Source of the DNA: Betaproteobacteria bacterium
Lineage (GTDB): Bacteria; Pseudomonadota; Gammaproteobacteria; Burkholderiales; Methylophilaceae
Direction of reading: 5' to 3'
Assembly: GCA_022599515.1 (NCBI GenBank)
Contig: JAHZMC010000006.1
Location: 1-52,530, forward strand
DNA: 52,530 bases
A program made the translations under genes and the position numbers. This document shows positions 36,641 to 46,197 of the stretch, piece after piece. Every line of letters begins with the position of its first letter. Position 1 is the first letter of the stretch. The notes below the pieces were generated by a model that was not told the origin of the DNA, ran no database searches, and saw nothing but the letters and a program-made list of their open reading frames with translations.

Positions 36641-36982
36641 CTAGCGTCTACCACGACGTCCTTCATCACGACGATGATGGTGTCTATCGCCATGCCGACG
36701 AACATCTCGCCCATAATAAGCATGCGGCTGAAATTGGTTGTAGCGTATTGGTGGCGCGTAATACACAATCGGTTGCGGAGAATAATAAACGGTCGGCGCG
36801 CCATAATAGCCATAAAAAGCTGGCGCATGACGGTGCGTTCCGATGGAATGGGTCGAATATCCATGCCCATGGCCATATCCACCAATATTCACGCCAATAC
36901 TAAATGAATCTCGCGCTTGCGCCGTTGTTGCTGTTGCAGCAACGATAGCAATTGTTGCAACGATGGTTTTAATGAATTTCAT
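36641..36982 (-). CDS. Small exported His/Tyr/Gly/Arg-rich protein, function unknown
   Basis: This 113-residue protein has a signal peptide (about 1-23, cleavage after TTAQA) followed by a low-complexity mature part. That part has GGYGHGHGYSTHSIGTHRH, several YYxP repeats (APTVYYSPQPIVYYAPP) and a very basic C-terminus (HGDRHHHRRDEGRRGRR). Similar proteins with signal peptides and VYYxP repeats are common in proteobacteria but uncharacterised. A metal- or surface-binding role is only a guess from composition. It converges on pncC and is divergent from recA. Confidence 0.6.
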   Translation of the reverse strand: MKFIKTIVATIAIVAATATTAQARDSFSIGVNIGGYGHGHGYSTHSIGTHRHAPAFYGYYGAPTVYYSPQPIVYYAPPIRYNQFQPHAYYGRDVRRHGDRHHHRRDEGRRGRR

Positions 36983-37201
36983 CTGTTGTACTCCTCGTAA
37001 AACGTTACTCCCCTATTGGCAACCAACGGTTAAACATGGATATCGTTGACATTCTTCTTTTCACCCCATTGAACGACCTATTTAACTTAAACAATCTTCT
37101 CACAATAAGCCATCAACACACAACCTTAACCCTTACCTTAAATGGCAAACTGTGAAATAATTAGAAGTTAATTAAAGTAGCTCATACAAAGGGAAAAGCA
37201 C

Positions 37202-38233
37202 ATGGATGATAATAAAAGCAAAGCACTGGCAGCCGCCCTTTCTCAAATTGAGAAGCAATTTGGTAAAGGCTCCATTATGCGCATGGGGGATGGTGAGATT
37301 GATGCTGACATTCAGTCTGTATCAACTGGCTCACTAGGCTTAGATATCGCACTTGGCATTGGTGGTTTACCACGTGGCCGCGTGGTTGAAATTTATGGTC
37401 CAGAATCTTCTGGTAAAACAACGCTCACACTATCCGTAATTGCACAGATGCAAAAAGTAGGTGGTACTGCCGCTTTTATCGATGCAGAACATGCGTTAGA
37501 TCCGCAATATGCTGCAAAACTAGGCGTTAATGTGCCTGACTTGCTGATTTCTCAACCAGATACTGGCGAACAAGCATTAGAAATTGCTGACATGCTGGTA
37601 CGCTCTGGTTCTGTCGATATTGTTGTCGTTGACTCTGTTGCCGCATTAACGCCACGCGCTGAAATTGAAGGCGATATGGGTGATTCGCATATGGGTTTAC
37701 AAGCACGTTTGATGAGCCAAGCTTTACGCAAGTTGACTGGCAACATTAAACGTACCAATACCTTGGTTATTTTTATTAACCAAATCCGCATGAAAATTGG
37801 CGTGATGTTTGGTAATCCAGAAACAACTACTGGTGGTAATGCACTGAAGTTCTACTCTTCCGTTCGTTTGGATATCCGCCGCACAGGTGCGATTAAACGC
37901 GGCGATGAAGTGGTTGGCTCAGAAACCCGCGTCAAAATTATTAAAAACAAAGTAGCGCCGCCGTTTAAGCAAGCTGAATTTGATATTTTGTATGGCGAAG
38001 GCATTTCACGTGAAGGTGAAATCATTGAGCTGGGCGTCAACTTGAAGTTTGTTGAAAAAGCTGGCTCATGGTATAGCTATAACGGTGAAAAAATTGGTCA
38101 AGGCAAAGACAATGCTCGCCAATTTCTAAAAGAAAATCCAGATATTGCTAATGAGATTGATGCCAAAATTCGCAGTAACTCTAAAGTGTTGCTGGATGAA
38201 ATGATTGCGCCGCGCGAAGAAGGTGACGAATAA
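37202..38233 (+). CDS. recA: Recombinase RecA
   Basis: RecA drives homologous recombination and SOS induction. Walker A is GPESSGKT (66-73); other landmarks are [40 protein letters not shown] and [21 protein letters not shown]. At 343 residues it is of normal length. Upstream is AAAGGG at Shine-Dalgarno distance. In the 219-base leader (36983-37201) I see no clear CTGT-N8-ACAG LexA box. recX overlaps the 3' end. Confidence 0.98.
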   Translation: MDDNKSKALAAALSQIEKQFGKGSIMRMGDGEIDADIQSVSTGSLGLDIALGIGGLPRGRVVEIYGPESSGKTTLTLSVIAQMQKVGGTAAFIDAEHALDPQYAAKLGVNVPDLLISQPDTGEQALEIADMLVRSGSVDIVVVDSVAALTPRAEIEGDMGDSHMGLQARLMSQALRKLTGNIKRTNTLVIFINQIRMKIGVMFGNPETTTGGNALKFYSSVRLDIRRTGAIKRGDEVVGSETRVKIIKNKVAPPFKQAEFDILYGEGISREGEIIELGVNLKFVEKAGSWYSYNGEKIGQGKDNARQFLKENPDIANEIDAKIRSNSKVLLDEMIAPREEGDE

Positions 38234-38690
38234 GCTGAAACAGGCTCAACAGAAGTCGTTGCGCCAACGTGCGCTAGAGTATTTAGGTAAACGTGAATAC
38301 TCAACGGCCGAACTGGGACAAAAGCTTAAAACTTATGCTGACGAGTCAGATGACATCCCTGCGCTATTAACCGATTTTAAAGCCAGAGGGTGGTTGTCTG
38401 ATGCGCGGTTTACGGCGCAATTGATTAATGCCAGAAAGGTCAAATTTGGCAGCGCTAAAGTAGCACATGAGTTAAAAGAAAAAGGCATTGCAGATGATTT
38501 AATTGCTGATGCAGTGTCTGAAATAAAAGAAAATGAATTGGAATATGCGACCGAAGTTTGGCGTAAAAAATTTAAAGCAGTGGCAAGCGACCGCCACGAG
38601 TGGGCAAAACAAGCACGATTCTTACAAAGCCGTGGTTTTGGCTTCGACACGATAAAAAAAGTACTCAGTAAACAAGATAATGACGACTAA
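38205..38690 (+). CDS. recX: Regulatory protein RecX
   Basis: RecX inhibits RecA filament growth. The 161-residue three-helix-repeat protein shows [35 protein letters not shown] and [17 protein letters not shown]. The start is uncertain: TTG at 38205 has a GGA eight bases upstream and lies inside recA (29-base overlap); GTG at 38223 is an alternative with poorer spacing. Its 3' end overlaps alaS by 11 bases, so recA-recX-alaS are tightly coupled. Confidence 0.88.
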   Translation: MRRAKKVTNKLKQAQQKSLRQRALEYLGKREYSTAELGQKLKTYADESDDIPALLTDFKARGWLSDARFTAQLINARKVKFGSAKVAHELKEKGIADDLIADAVSEIKENELEYATEVWRKKFKAVASDRHEWAKQARFLQSRGFGFDTIKKVLSKQDNDD

Positions 38691-41319
38691 ATTAAGTAAA
38701 AATCCAAGCAGCAATGACGTTCGAAAAGCGTTTATAGACTTTTTTGTCTCTAAAGGACACACTGCCGTCGCGTCCAGCTCTTTGGTGCCACACGATGACC
38801 CTACTCTACTGTTTACCAATGCAGGCATGAACCAGTTCAAAGACGTCTTTTTGGGTTTTGATAAGCGCAATTACACGCGTGCAACCACTAGCCAAAAATG
38901 TGTACGCGCAGGTGGTAAACACAACGATTTAGAAAACGTCGGCTACACGGCTCGTCATCACACTTTTTTTGAAATGCTAGGTAATTTCAGTTTTGGTGAT
39001 TACTTCAAACGCGATTCGATTAAATATGCATGGGAACTGCTGACGGAAGTTTATCAGCTACCAATCGAAAAGTTACTGGTAACAGTTTATGCAGATGACG
39101 ATGAAGCCTATGATATTTGGCTAAAAGAAATTGGCTTGCCTGCAGAAAAAATCATTCGCATTGGCGACAACAAAGGTGCGCGTTATGCATCTGACAACTT
39201 CTGGATGATGGGCGACACTGGTCCTTGTGGTCCATGCTCTGAAATTTTCTATGACCATGGCGCACATATTGCAGGCGGCCCTCCAGGCAGTCCAGACGAA
39301 GATGGCGACCGCTTTATTGAGATTTGGAACAATGTATTCATGCAGTTCAACCGCGATGAAGCAGGCGTCATGCACGCACTGCCAAAACCGAGCGTAGATA
39401 CTGGTATGGGGTTGGAGCGCATTTCTGCGATTCTGCAAGGCGTACATGCTAATTATGAAATTGATTTATTTCAAACACTCATTAAAGCTGCTGCGCGCGA
39501 AACAAAAACGGCCGATTTGGCGAGCCCTAGCCTTAAAGTATTGGCCGACCATATTCGCGCTTGCTCCTTTCTAATTGCTGACGGCGTCATTCCTGGTAAT
39601 GAAGGTCGTGGCTATGTGCTTCGCCGTATTATTCGCCGCGCGATTCGCCATGGCTATAAATTGGGCGCACGAAAAGCCTTTTTCTATCAAATGTTACCTG
39701 ACTTAGTCAGTGAAATGGGTGAAGCTTACCCTGAGTTAATTTCAGAACAAACGCGTATTGCTGCGACGTTAAAACAAGAAGAAGATCGCTTTTTTGAAAC
39801 GATTGAAAATGGCATGGCTATTTTAGAAGCTGAGCTTAAAAGCACTAAAGGTATCTTTAATGGTGAAACTGCATTTAAGCTGCATGACACTTATGGCTTT
39901 CCATTGGATTTAACTGCAGATATTTGCCGCGAGCGAAATGTAGCTGTGGATACAGATGGTTTTGATGCCGCGATGGCACGTCAAAAAGAACAAGCGCGCT
40001 CGGCTGGTAAATTTAAAATGGCAACCAATTTAGAGTATGACGGTATTGCCACTACCTTTCACGGCTATGAGCAACTAGAAACCAAGGGCAATATCACCGC
40101 CTTATATAAAGATGGCGTATCAGTTGAACAATTGACTGAAGGCGATCAAGGTGTCGTCATTTTAGACAACACGCCTTTTTACGCAGAATCTGGTGGTCAA
40201 GTTGGTGACTGTGGTGAACTTAAATCTAGCAGTGGCCTTTTTGCGGTAGAAGATACACAAAAAGTACAAGCCACTGTGTTTGGTCATCATGGCATCCTGA
40301 AAGCTGGCACCTTAAAAGTTGGTGATGCGTTGACTGCAAAAGTTAACTTGCAAGCGCGAACTGCAACCATGCGCAACCATTCTGCTACGCATTTAATGCA
40401 CAAAGCATTGCGTGAAGTATTGGGAGAGCATGTGCAACAAAAGGGCAGCTTAGTGGATATGGAAAAAACTCGCTTCGACTTTGTGCATAATGCACCGATG
40501 ACGAACGAACAAATTCGTGAAGTAGAACGCATTGTCAATTCTGAAGTCTTTGCTAACGTAGCAACACAAGCACGTGTAATGTCGATTGATGCGGCTAAAG
40601 AAACCGGCGCGATGATGTTATTTGGTGAGAAATATGGCGATGAAGTACGTGTTTTAGATATTGGCTCATCTATTGAGCTTTGTGGTGGAACACATGTGAA
40701 GCGCACTGGCGACATTGGCTTATTTAGCATCGTTGCAGAAGGTGGCGTTGCTGCTGGCGTTCGACGCGTTGAAGCAGTAACCGCAGAGAATGCATTAATG
40801 TATATGCAAGGTATGGAAACAACTTTAGGTGGCGTTGCTGGCACATTAAAAGTATTACCTGCCGATGTGCCTAGTCGGGTTGACGGGCTCATTGATCAAA
40901 TCAAAAAACTGGAGCGTGAATTAGCCGCCGCTAAAGGCAAGTTAGCTTCATCACAAGGTGATGACTTAGCCACGCAAGCCATTGATATTAATGGCGTTAA
41001 AGTATTGGCTGCAACTTTGGAAGGCGCCGATGCTAATATTTTGCGCGACACCATGGATAAGTTAAAAGACAAATTAAAATCTGCTGCTATCGTGCTGGCT
41101 AGCGTCAACGATGAAAAAGTAAGCATTGCTGCTGGCGTCACTAAAGACTTAATCGCTACGATTAAAGCGGGAGAATTAGTCAACCATGTTGCCTCACAAG
41201 TCGGTGGCAAAGGCGGCGGGAAACCTGATATGGCGATGGCTGGCGGTAGTGATGCGAGTCAATTGCCGCAAGCATTAGCCAGTGTGCAAGACTGGGTAAA
41301 ACGAAAAACACAACATTAA
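38680..41319 (+). CDS. alaS: Alanine-tRNA ligase
   Basis: AlaS charges tRNA-Ala and edits Ser and Gly misacylation. The class II core includes [18 protein letters not shown] (93-110) and DTGMGLERI. The editing domain zinc site is H567 and H571 (HSATHLMH) with C668 and H672 (CGGTHV). The C-Ala domain follows, with a Gly-rich segment ([15 protein letters not shown]) near the end. At 879 residues it is full length. The order recA-recX-alaS-lysC is typical of beta- and gammaproteobacteria. Confidence 0.98.
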   Translation: MTTKLSKNPSSNDVRKAFIDFFVSKGHTAVASSSLVPHDDPTLLFTNAGMNQFKDVFLGFDKRNYTRATTSQKCVRAGGKHNDLENVGYTARHHTFFEMLGNFSFGDYFKRDSIKYAWELLTEVYQLPIEKLLVTVYADDDEAYDIWLKEIGLPAEKIIRIGDNKGARYASDNFWMMGDTGPCGPCSEIFYDHGAHIAGGPPGSPDEDGDRFIEIWNNVFMQFNRDEAGVMHALPKPSVDTGMGLERISAILQGVHANYEIDLFQTLIKAAARETKTADLASPSLKVLADHIRACSFLIADGVIPGNEGRGYVLRRIIRRAIRHGYKLGARKAFFYQMLPDLVSEMGEAYPELISEQTRIAATLKQEEDRFFETIENGMAILEAELKSTKGIFNGETAFKLHDTYGFPLDLTADICRERNVAVDTDGFDAAMARQKEQARSAGKFKMATNLEYDGIATTFHGYEQLETKGNITALYKDGVSVEQLTEGDQGVVILDNTPFYAESGGQVGDCGELKSSSGLFAVEDTQKVQATVFGHHGILKAGTLKVGDALTAKVNLQARTATMRNHSATHLMHKALREVLGEHVQQKGSLVDMEKTRFDFVHNAPMTNEQIREVERIVNSEVFANVATQARVMSIDAAKETGAMMLFGEKYGDEVRVLDIGSSIELCGGTHVKRTGDIGLFSIVAEGGVAAGVRRVEAVTAENALMYMQGMETTLGGVAGTLKVLPADVPSRVDGLIDQIKKLERELAAAKGKLASSQGDDLATQAIDINGVKVLAATLEGADANILRDTMDKLKDKLKSAAIVLASVNDEKVSIAAGVTKDLIATIKAGELVNHVASQVGGKGGGKPDMAMAGGSDASQLPQALASVQDWVKRKTQH

Positions 41320-41341
41320 CTTATTATTTAGATAGTAAATC

Positions 41342-42577
41342 ATGGCATTAATTGTACAAAAATACGGCGGAACCTCGGTTGCAAATGCAGACCGCATTCG
41401 CAATTTAGCAAGCAGAGTTGGGCGTTTCAAGAAAAAAGGACATCAAATTGTGGTGGTGGTTTCTGCCATGTCTGGTGAAACCAATCGCTTAATCGCACTA
41501 GCTCATGAAGTTACGCCAACGCCAGATCCGCGTGAGCTTGACGTGATTATTTCAACTGGTGAACAAGTCACGATTGGCTTAACCTGCCTTGCGCTACATG
41601 AACTGGGATTTAAAGCAAAAAGTTATACAGGTTCACAAGTAAGAATCCTAACCGATGAATCACACGGTAAAGCAAGGATTATCGATATTGACGGTCATAA
41701 CATGCAAAAGGATTTGGACGATGGTTATGTCGTTGTGGTTGCAGGCTTCCAAGGTTGTGATGCAAAAGGCAATATCACCACACTAGGTCGTGGCGGCTCT
41801 GACACGACTGGCGTAGCATTAGCTGCAGCGCTTAAAGCAGACGAATGCCAAATTTATACTGATGTTGATGGCGTTTATACCACTGACCCACGTGTTGTGC
41901 CAGAAGCAAGGCGTTTAGACAGAATTACATTTGAAGAAATGTTAGAGCTTGCTTCACAAGGCAGCAAAGTTTTACAAACCCGCTCTGTAGAATTTGCGGG
42001 CAAACATAAAGTTAAATTACGTGTGCTATCCAGTTTCCAAGAGGTCGGAGAAGGTACGCTCATTACATTTGAAGAAGATAGCAAGGACGACAATATGGAA
42101 GAACCACTCATTTCTGGCATCGCGTTTAATCGTGATGAAGCAAAAGTCACAATATTAGGCGTACCCGATACGCCTGGCATTGCTTATCAGGTTTTAGGTC
42201 CTGTAGCCGATGCCAATATTGATGTTGATATGATTATTCAAAATCAAGGCGCAGATGGCACCACAGATATTACCTTTACCGTGCATAAAAACGAAATGAA
42301 TAAAGCGCTTGAAATTCTTCGCAACAAAGTACAACCGCTCATTCATGCGCGTGAAATCAAAGGGGATGACAATATTGCCAAGATTTCAGTTGTTGGTGTT
42401 GGGATGCGCTCACACGTGGGTGTTGCAAGCCAAATGTTTCGTACACTTTCAGAAGAAGGCATCAATATACAAATGATTTCTACTAGCGAGATAAAAATAG
42501 CGGTAGTCATTGAGGAAAAGTATATGGAGCTAGCTGTACGCACCTTACACCAAGCATTTGAATTGGAAGAAACTTAA
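41342..42577 (+). CDS. lysC: Aspartate kinase
   Basis: LysC phosphorylates aspartate, the entry step to lysine, threonine, methionine and diaminopimelate. The 411-residue protein has KYGGTS (7-12), VVSAMSGETNRL, STGEQVTIGL and GRGGSDTTGVALAAALKADEC in the kinase domain, then two ACT domains (about 265-405) for feedback control. It lies 22 bases after alaS. No lysine riboswitch is visible upstream. The dapA gene later in the window acts in the same pathway. Confidence 0.96.
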   Translation: MALIVQKYGGTSVANADRIRNLASRVGRFKKKGHQIVVVVSAMSGETNRLIALAHEVTPTPDPRELDVIISTGEQVTIGLTCLALHELGFKAKSYTGSQVRILTDESHGKARIIDIDGHNMQKDLDDGYVVVVAGFQGCDAKGNITTLGRGGSDTTGVALAAALKADECQIYTDVDGVYTTDPRVVPEARRLDRITFEEMLELASQGSKVLQTRSVEFAGKHKVKLRVLSSFQEVGEGTLITFEEDSKDDNMEEPLISGIAFNRDEAKVTILGVPDTPGIAYQVLGPVADANIDVDMIIQNQGADGTTDITFTVHKNEMNKALEILRNKVQPLIHAREIKGDDNIAKISVVGVGMRSHVGVASQMFRTLSEEGINIQMISTSEIKIAVVIEEKYMELAVRTLHQAFELEET

Positions 42578-42600
42578 AACGCACGGCTTCATTTTTTTCA

Positions 42601-42629
42601 TTGATTTTAATACGGGTTTCGCGTAACAT
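42601..42629 (+). promoter_or_regulatory. Predicted sigma-70 promoter of tRNA-Ser with GC-rich discriminator
   Basis: TTGATT (42601-42606), a 17-base spacer and TAACAT (42624-42629) are followed by the GC-rich CGCGCCC. That discriminator is typical of stable-RNA promoters under stringent control. The tRNA begins about 33 bases after the -10 box. Read by eye. Confidence 0.55.
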
Positions 42630-42662
42630 CGCGCCCTTGTAAAGCATTAAAAAGTTATAAAC

Positions 42663-42755
42663 GGAGAGCTGGCCGAGTGGTCGAAGGCACTTCCCTGCTA
42701 AGGAAGCATACGGGGTAAACTTGTATCGAGGGTTCGAATCCCTCGCTCTCCGCCA
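42663..42755 (+). tRNA. tRNA-Ser (anticodon GCU)
   Basis: The acceptor stem GGAGAGC (42663-42669) pairs with GCTCTCC (42745-42751); the discriminator is G42752 and CCA is encoded (42753-42755). The anticodon stem CTTCC/GGAAG encloses the loop CTGCTAA with anticodon GCT at 42697-42699, reading AGC and AGU. A long variable arm and the TTCGAATC T-loop confirm a class II serine tRNA. It follows lysC, the usual place of this tRNA downstream of the recA-alaS cluster. Confidence 0.97.
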
Positions 42756-42796
42756 AATGTCACGTGTTTAATAGGGTTGGCACCCAGAAGCCATGC

Positions 42797-44929
42797 TTAC
42801 ACCAATTCCACCTCAACCAAATTATCACTAAAGCTAGCCGAATGTCCCATATCCCCAAACTCGGCCAAACTAATCGAATTAACTGTCCCTTTATTCAACT
42901 GCCTCCAATAGCCTAGTGAAGCAACAACGATACCTGCATTCACATCTTCAGTAATAATCGCTTTACCTTCAAATGCACCGCGATCATTAAACACTTTCAC
43001 CGTGTCGCCCTCTTTCACTTTTCGCGCATTGGCATCGGCTGCATTCAACATAACGAACTGCTCACCTTGTGCTTTTTGTTGGCCATCCATATTGGCATAG
43101 CATGAATTTAAAAAAGCATGGCTCTTGGGTGAAATAATACTGAGTGGATATTTAGCAGCCAGTTCAGGATTGGTCGCTGGTGATTCGCGTGACTCCAAAT
43201 AATCAGGCAACGGGTCTAAATCTTCACCTGGCTGAAAGCCTTCGTACATTTGACGGAATGGACCTGCGACAAAGTTTTTTGCACCTTCTACCAAAAAGTG
43301 ACATTTACCTGTTGGAGTTGGGAAGTTGCCTTCTGCGTGGCGTGCGCGTACATCTTTATCGCCAAAATCCTTTAAGCGGGCAAAACCATGCTCACGTAGA
43401 TAATCTAATCCAATGCCTTCACACGTGGGCGCGTTCCAGTCCACATAATGTTCAAGACACTCCGCATCGCTCCATTTAAAGTTATCTTCTTCATAGCCCA
43501 TTAATTTGGCTAAACGCCTAAAGATTTCTTGGTTAGGCAGCGCTTCACCTGGCGGTTCGATACATTTTTCGTTGTAAGTGAGATACAAATGTCCCCATGA
43601 CAGCACCATGTCTTCCATCTCAGCGCCCATCGCGGCTGGCAACACAATATCCGCATAAGCGGCGGTATCGGTCATAAAGTGGTCGGCAACAATGGTAAAT
43701 AAATCTTCTCGCTCTAATCCCCTCGCAATTTTGTCAGTCTCTGGCGCTTGCGTTAGCGGATTGGTGTTCCATACCATGACGGATTTAATCGGCGTCTTCA
43801 GATTCAACTCGCCCAATAAAGCGCGGCCAAACTGCAAGTTATTCACTACTTGCGTACCTTCTGGAATTAAATCTGGGCGACAAATGACATCAAATTTATA
43901 CGGATGCTCCCACACAGGAAATTGCAAGGCGCCACCACCGACATAACGCCATGCGCCAATAAGTGCTGGTAAACAGCTCACTGCGCGAATCGCTTGGCTG
44001 CCGCCGTAATTACGCTCTAAAGCCACGCCTAAACGAATGGCAGCTGGAGCGGTTGTGGCATATTCGCGGGCGAACTTGCGAATATCGTCAGCGGCAACAC
44101 CTGTAATTTTCTCCGCCCATTCTGGGGTACGCGTTTTAGCGCGTTCAGCCAGCTCTTTATAGCCGTGTGTATAGTTGTCTATATAGTCCTGATCTTGTAG
44201 ACCCTCTTCAATAATCACATGCATCATAGCCATGGCCAATGCACCGTCGGTACCAGGTTTAGGCGCGATATGCCAATCGGCTTCTTTGGCAGTTTTTGAA
44301 GCGTAAGAGTCGACCACCACCACTTTAACGCCTTTTTTCTGCGCTTCATGAATGATATGCCAATGGTGTAAATTAGTACTCACTGAATTGCATGCCCAAA
44401 TCACAATGTATTTTGAGTGCGCGAAACTTTCAGGATCAACACCCGCAGTTGGGCCAACCGTTAGCAACCATGCGGTACATGAACCTTCGCCACAAAATGT
44501 CCGCTCAGTAACGGTTGCCCCCATACGGTTAAAAAACGCATCGCCACCATTTAAGCCATGCACTAAACCTTGGTTGCCCAAATAGCTGTTTGGCATAATC
44601 GCTTGCGGGCCATCTTCTGCGATGATTGCTTTCCATTTGCTTGCAATAGTATCGAGCGCTTCATTCCATGTAATGCGCTCAAATTGCTTGCTGCCTTTAG
44701 CACCAATGCGCTTCATCGGATAAAGCAAACGGTCAGGGTGATAGTGACGTTTTTCGTAATCTTTGAGTTTGACGCACAAACCACCGCGCGTCATTGGATG
44801 TTCTTTATTACCTGTGACTTTGAGTAATTTGCCATCTTGCACATGGTATTCCATGCTACAAGTATCAGGACAATCATGCGGGCATCCACCATGAAACGTT
44901 TTCACTTCACCATCAGCAAGCTTATTCAT
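42797..44929 (-). CDS. Cytoplasmic molybdopterin oxidoreductase (formate-dehydrogenase-like, [4Fe-4S])
   Basis: This 710-residue DMSO-reductase-superfamily enzyme has an N-terminal [4Fe-4S] site C16, C20, C24 and C52 (CPHDCPDTC and GGLCVK), the Mo-bisMGD core with NGGDAFFNRMG, and a C-terminal dinucleotide-binding domain from about 590. There is no twin-arginine signal, so it is cytoplasmic. Near the usual molybdenum-ligand region it reads RTFCGEGSCTAW, with C146 and C151; the true ligand cannot be assigned by eye. Relatives in methylotrophs include FDH4-type formate dehydrogenases, but substrate is inference. GGGAGAGG precedes ATG 44929. No electron-transfer subunit gene adjoins. A strong promoter with a C-tract operator lies upstream. 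Confidence 0.8.
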   Translation of the reverse strand: MNKLADGEVKTFHGGCPHDCPDTCSMEYHVQDGKLLKVTGNKEHPMTRGGLCVKLKDYEKRHYHPDRLLYPMKRIGAKGSKQFERITWNEALDTIASKWKAIIAEDGPQAIMPNSYLGNQGLVHGLNGGDAFFNRMGATVTERTFCGEGSCTAWLLTVGPTAGVDPESFAHSKYIVIWACNSVSTNLHHWHIIHEAQKKGVKVVVVDSYASKTAKEADWHIAPKPGTDGALAMAMMHVIIEEGLQDQDYIDNYTHGYKELAERAKTRTPEWAEKITGVAADDIRKFAREYATTAPAAIRLGVALERNYGGSQAIRAVSCLPALIGAWRYVGGGALQFPVWEHPYKFDVICRPDLIPEGTQVVNNLQFGRALLGELNLKTPIKSVMVWNTNPLTQAPETDKIARGLEREDLFTIVADHFMTDTAAYADIVLPAAMGAEMEDMVLSWGHLYLTYNEKCIEPPGEALPNQEIFRRLAKLMGYEEDNFKWSDAECLEHYVDWNAPTCEGIGLDYLREHGFARLKDFGDKDVRARHAEGNFPTPTGKCHFLVEGAKNFVAGPFRQMYEGFQPGEDLDPLPDYLESRESPATNPELAAKYPLSIISPKSHAFLNSCYANMDGQQKAQGEQFVMLNAADANARKVKEGDTVKVFNDRGAFEGKAIITEDVNAGIVVASLGYWRQLNKGTVNSISLAEFGDMGHSASFSDNLVEVELV

Positions 44930-44984
44930 TTGAAACCTCTCCCAACAAACATATAAATTAAATTGTTAATATTTTGTAACATAT

Positions 44985-45013
44985 ACTATATACCCCCCTG
45001 TATAGAGATGCAA
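44985..45013 (-). promoter_or_regulatory. Sigma-70 promoter of the molybdopterin enzyme with an embedded CsoR/RcnR/FrmR-like operator
   Basis: On the reverse strand the -35 box TTGCAT (45008-45013) and the -10 box TATAGT (44985-44990) are 17 bases apart. The spacer contains a G6 tract, and on the plus strand the site reads TATAC-CCCCCT-GTATA (44989-45004), a perfect 5-base inverted repeat around a C-run. AT-rich arms around a G/C tract are the operator form of the CsoR/RcnR/FrmR repressor family, which senses metals or formaldehyde. A repressor bound here would block RNA polymerase. No such regulator gene is in the window. Confidence 0.6.
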
Positions 45014-45052
45014 TTATTTTCATTGCGATTCAAACGAGATTAAAATGCTACT

Positions 45053-46189
45053 ATGAATAATTCATTAGCCCTATTAAATCAATTAACGCCATCTGAATTT
45101 CTAGCAGAATATTGGCAAAAAAAACCGCTGCTAATCCGCCAAGCGATTCCTAACTTTCAAGGGCTGTTAACGCCAAATGAGCTGGCTGGCCTCGCTTGTG
45201 AAGAAGAAGCGCAGTCTAGAATTGTGCAAAATATTGATGATACTTGGCACTTAACACACGGCCCATTTGATGAAGACACGCTGACTTCATTGCCAGAGAA
45301 AAATTGGACGTTATTGGTACAATGCGTTAACCATCATCTCCCAGAAGCAGCGGAGTTGTTGAGTCAATTTAACTTTATTCCTCACGCCCGCTTAGATGAC
45401 CTGATGATTAGTTATGCGCCTACTGGCGGCTCTGTTGGTCCGCATATGGATTCTTATGATGTATTTTTATTACAAGGCAGTGGTAAAAGGCGTTGGAAAA
45501 TTAATGCGCAACCAGATTTAACCTTGGTTGAGGATGTGCCTTTACGTATACTAAAACAATTTACAGCAGAACAAGAGTGGGTATTAGCGCCTGGTGACAT
45601 GCTCTATTTGCCGCCGAATATTGCACACCACGGAGTATCAGAAGACGATGACTGCATGACCTACTCGATAGGTTTTAGAGTGCCTAAAACACAGGAGTTA
45701 ATCCAAGGTTTTCTAGATCACTTGCAAGATACGATTCAAGTTGATGGCTTATATGAAGATGCTGATTTGCGTTTACAACAACACCCTGCTGCCATCAGTG
45801 ATGACATGATAGGCAAAGTGGCAACGATGTTGAAAGCAATCACATGGAATAAAGCCACTGTTAGCGATTTTCTAGGGCGTTACCTAACTGAGCCTAAACC
45901 CGATGCTTTATTTGAGCCGTCTATTGAAGAAACTGAGATTGATGCGCTTGCCGAGCTGCTTGCCGAACAATCTTTATGGATAGATTTAAAGTCACAACTA
46001 TTATTCAATCATGAGCATTTCTATATTAATGGTGAACCATTAACCGTTCCAGCTAACATACAACAGGCGGTGCGTGAATTAGCGGATAAGCGTTGTTTGG
46101 CTACTTTTAATTTAAATCTACAACAGCGCTTATCATTAGCGAACACCTTTTATACTGCATTGATGGCTGGCTATCTGCATATTGAATAG
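45053..46189 (+). CDS. roxA: Ribosomal protein uL16 arginine hydroxylase (RoxA, JmjC-like cupin)
   Basis: RoxA (YcfD) is an Fe(II)/2-oxoglutarate oxygenase that hydroxylates an arginine of 50S protein L16. The metal triad is H131 and D133 (VGPHMDSYDVFLLQG) and probably H192 (LPPNIAHHG). The N-terminal EYWQKKPLLIRQAI and the C-terminal winged-helix-like domain are as in E. coli YcfD (373 residues; 378 here). It is divergent from the molybdopterin enzyme gene. Confidence 0.92.
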   Translation: MNNSLALLNQLTPSEFLAEYWQKKPLLIRQAIPNFQGLLTPNELAGLACEEEAQSRIVQNIDDTWHLTHGPFDEDTLTSLPEKNWTLLVQCVNHHLPEAAELLSQFNFIPHARLDDLMISYAPTGGSVGPHMDSYDVFLLQGSGKRRWKINAQPDLTLVEDVPLRILKQFTAEQEWVLAPGDMLYLPPNIAHHGVSEDDDCMTYSIGFRVPKTQELIQGFLDHLQDTIQVDGLYEDADLRLQQHPAAISDDMIGKVATMLKAITWNKATVSDFLGRYLTEPKPDALFEPSIEETEIDALAELLAEQSLWIDLKSQLLFNHEHFYINGEPLTVPANIQQAVRELADKRCLATFNLNLQQRLSLANTFYTALMAGYLHIE

Positions 46190-46197
46190 GTTAAACA

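Noticed and set aside
36635-36907. Plus-strand frame opposite the His/Tyr-rich gene
   Set aside because: The minus-strand frame has a clear signal peptide; the plus-strand one is a low-complexity shadow.
37150-37168. Possible LexA box CTGT-N8-TAGA upstream of recA
   Set aside because: Only the left half fits the CTGT-N8-ACAG consensus; the right half matches poorly.
40287-40892. Long open frame of 201 codons on the minus strand within alaS
   Set aside because: It is a mirror of the alaS coding sequence with Ser/Thr/Ala-rich composition and no family signal.
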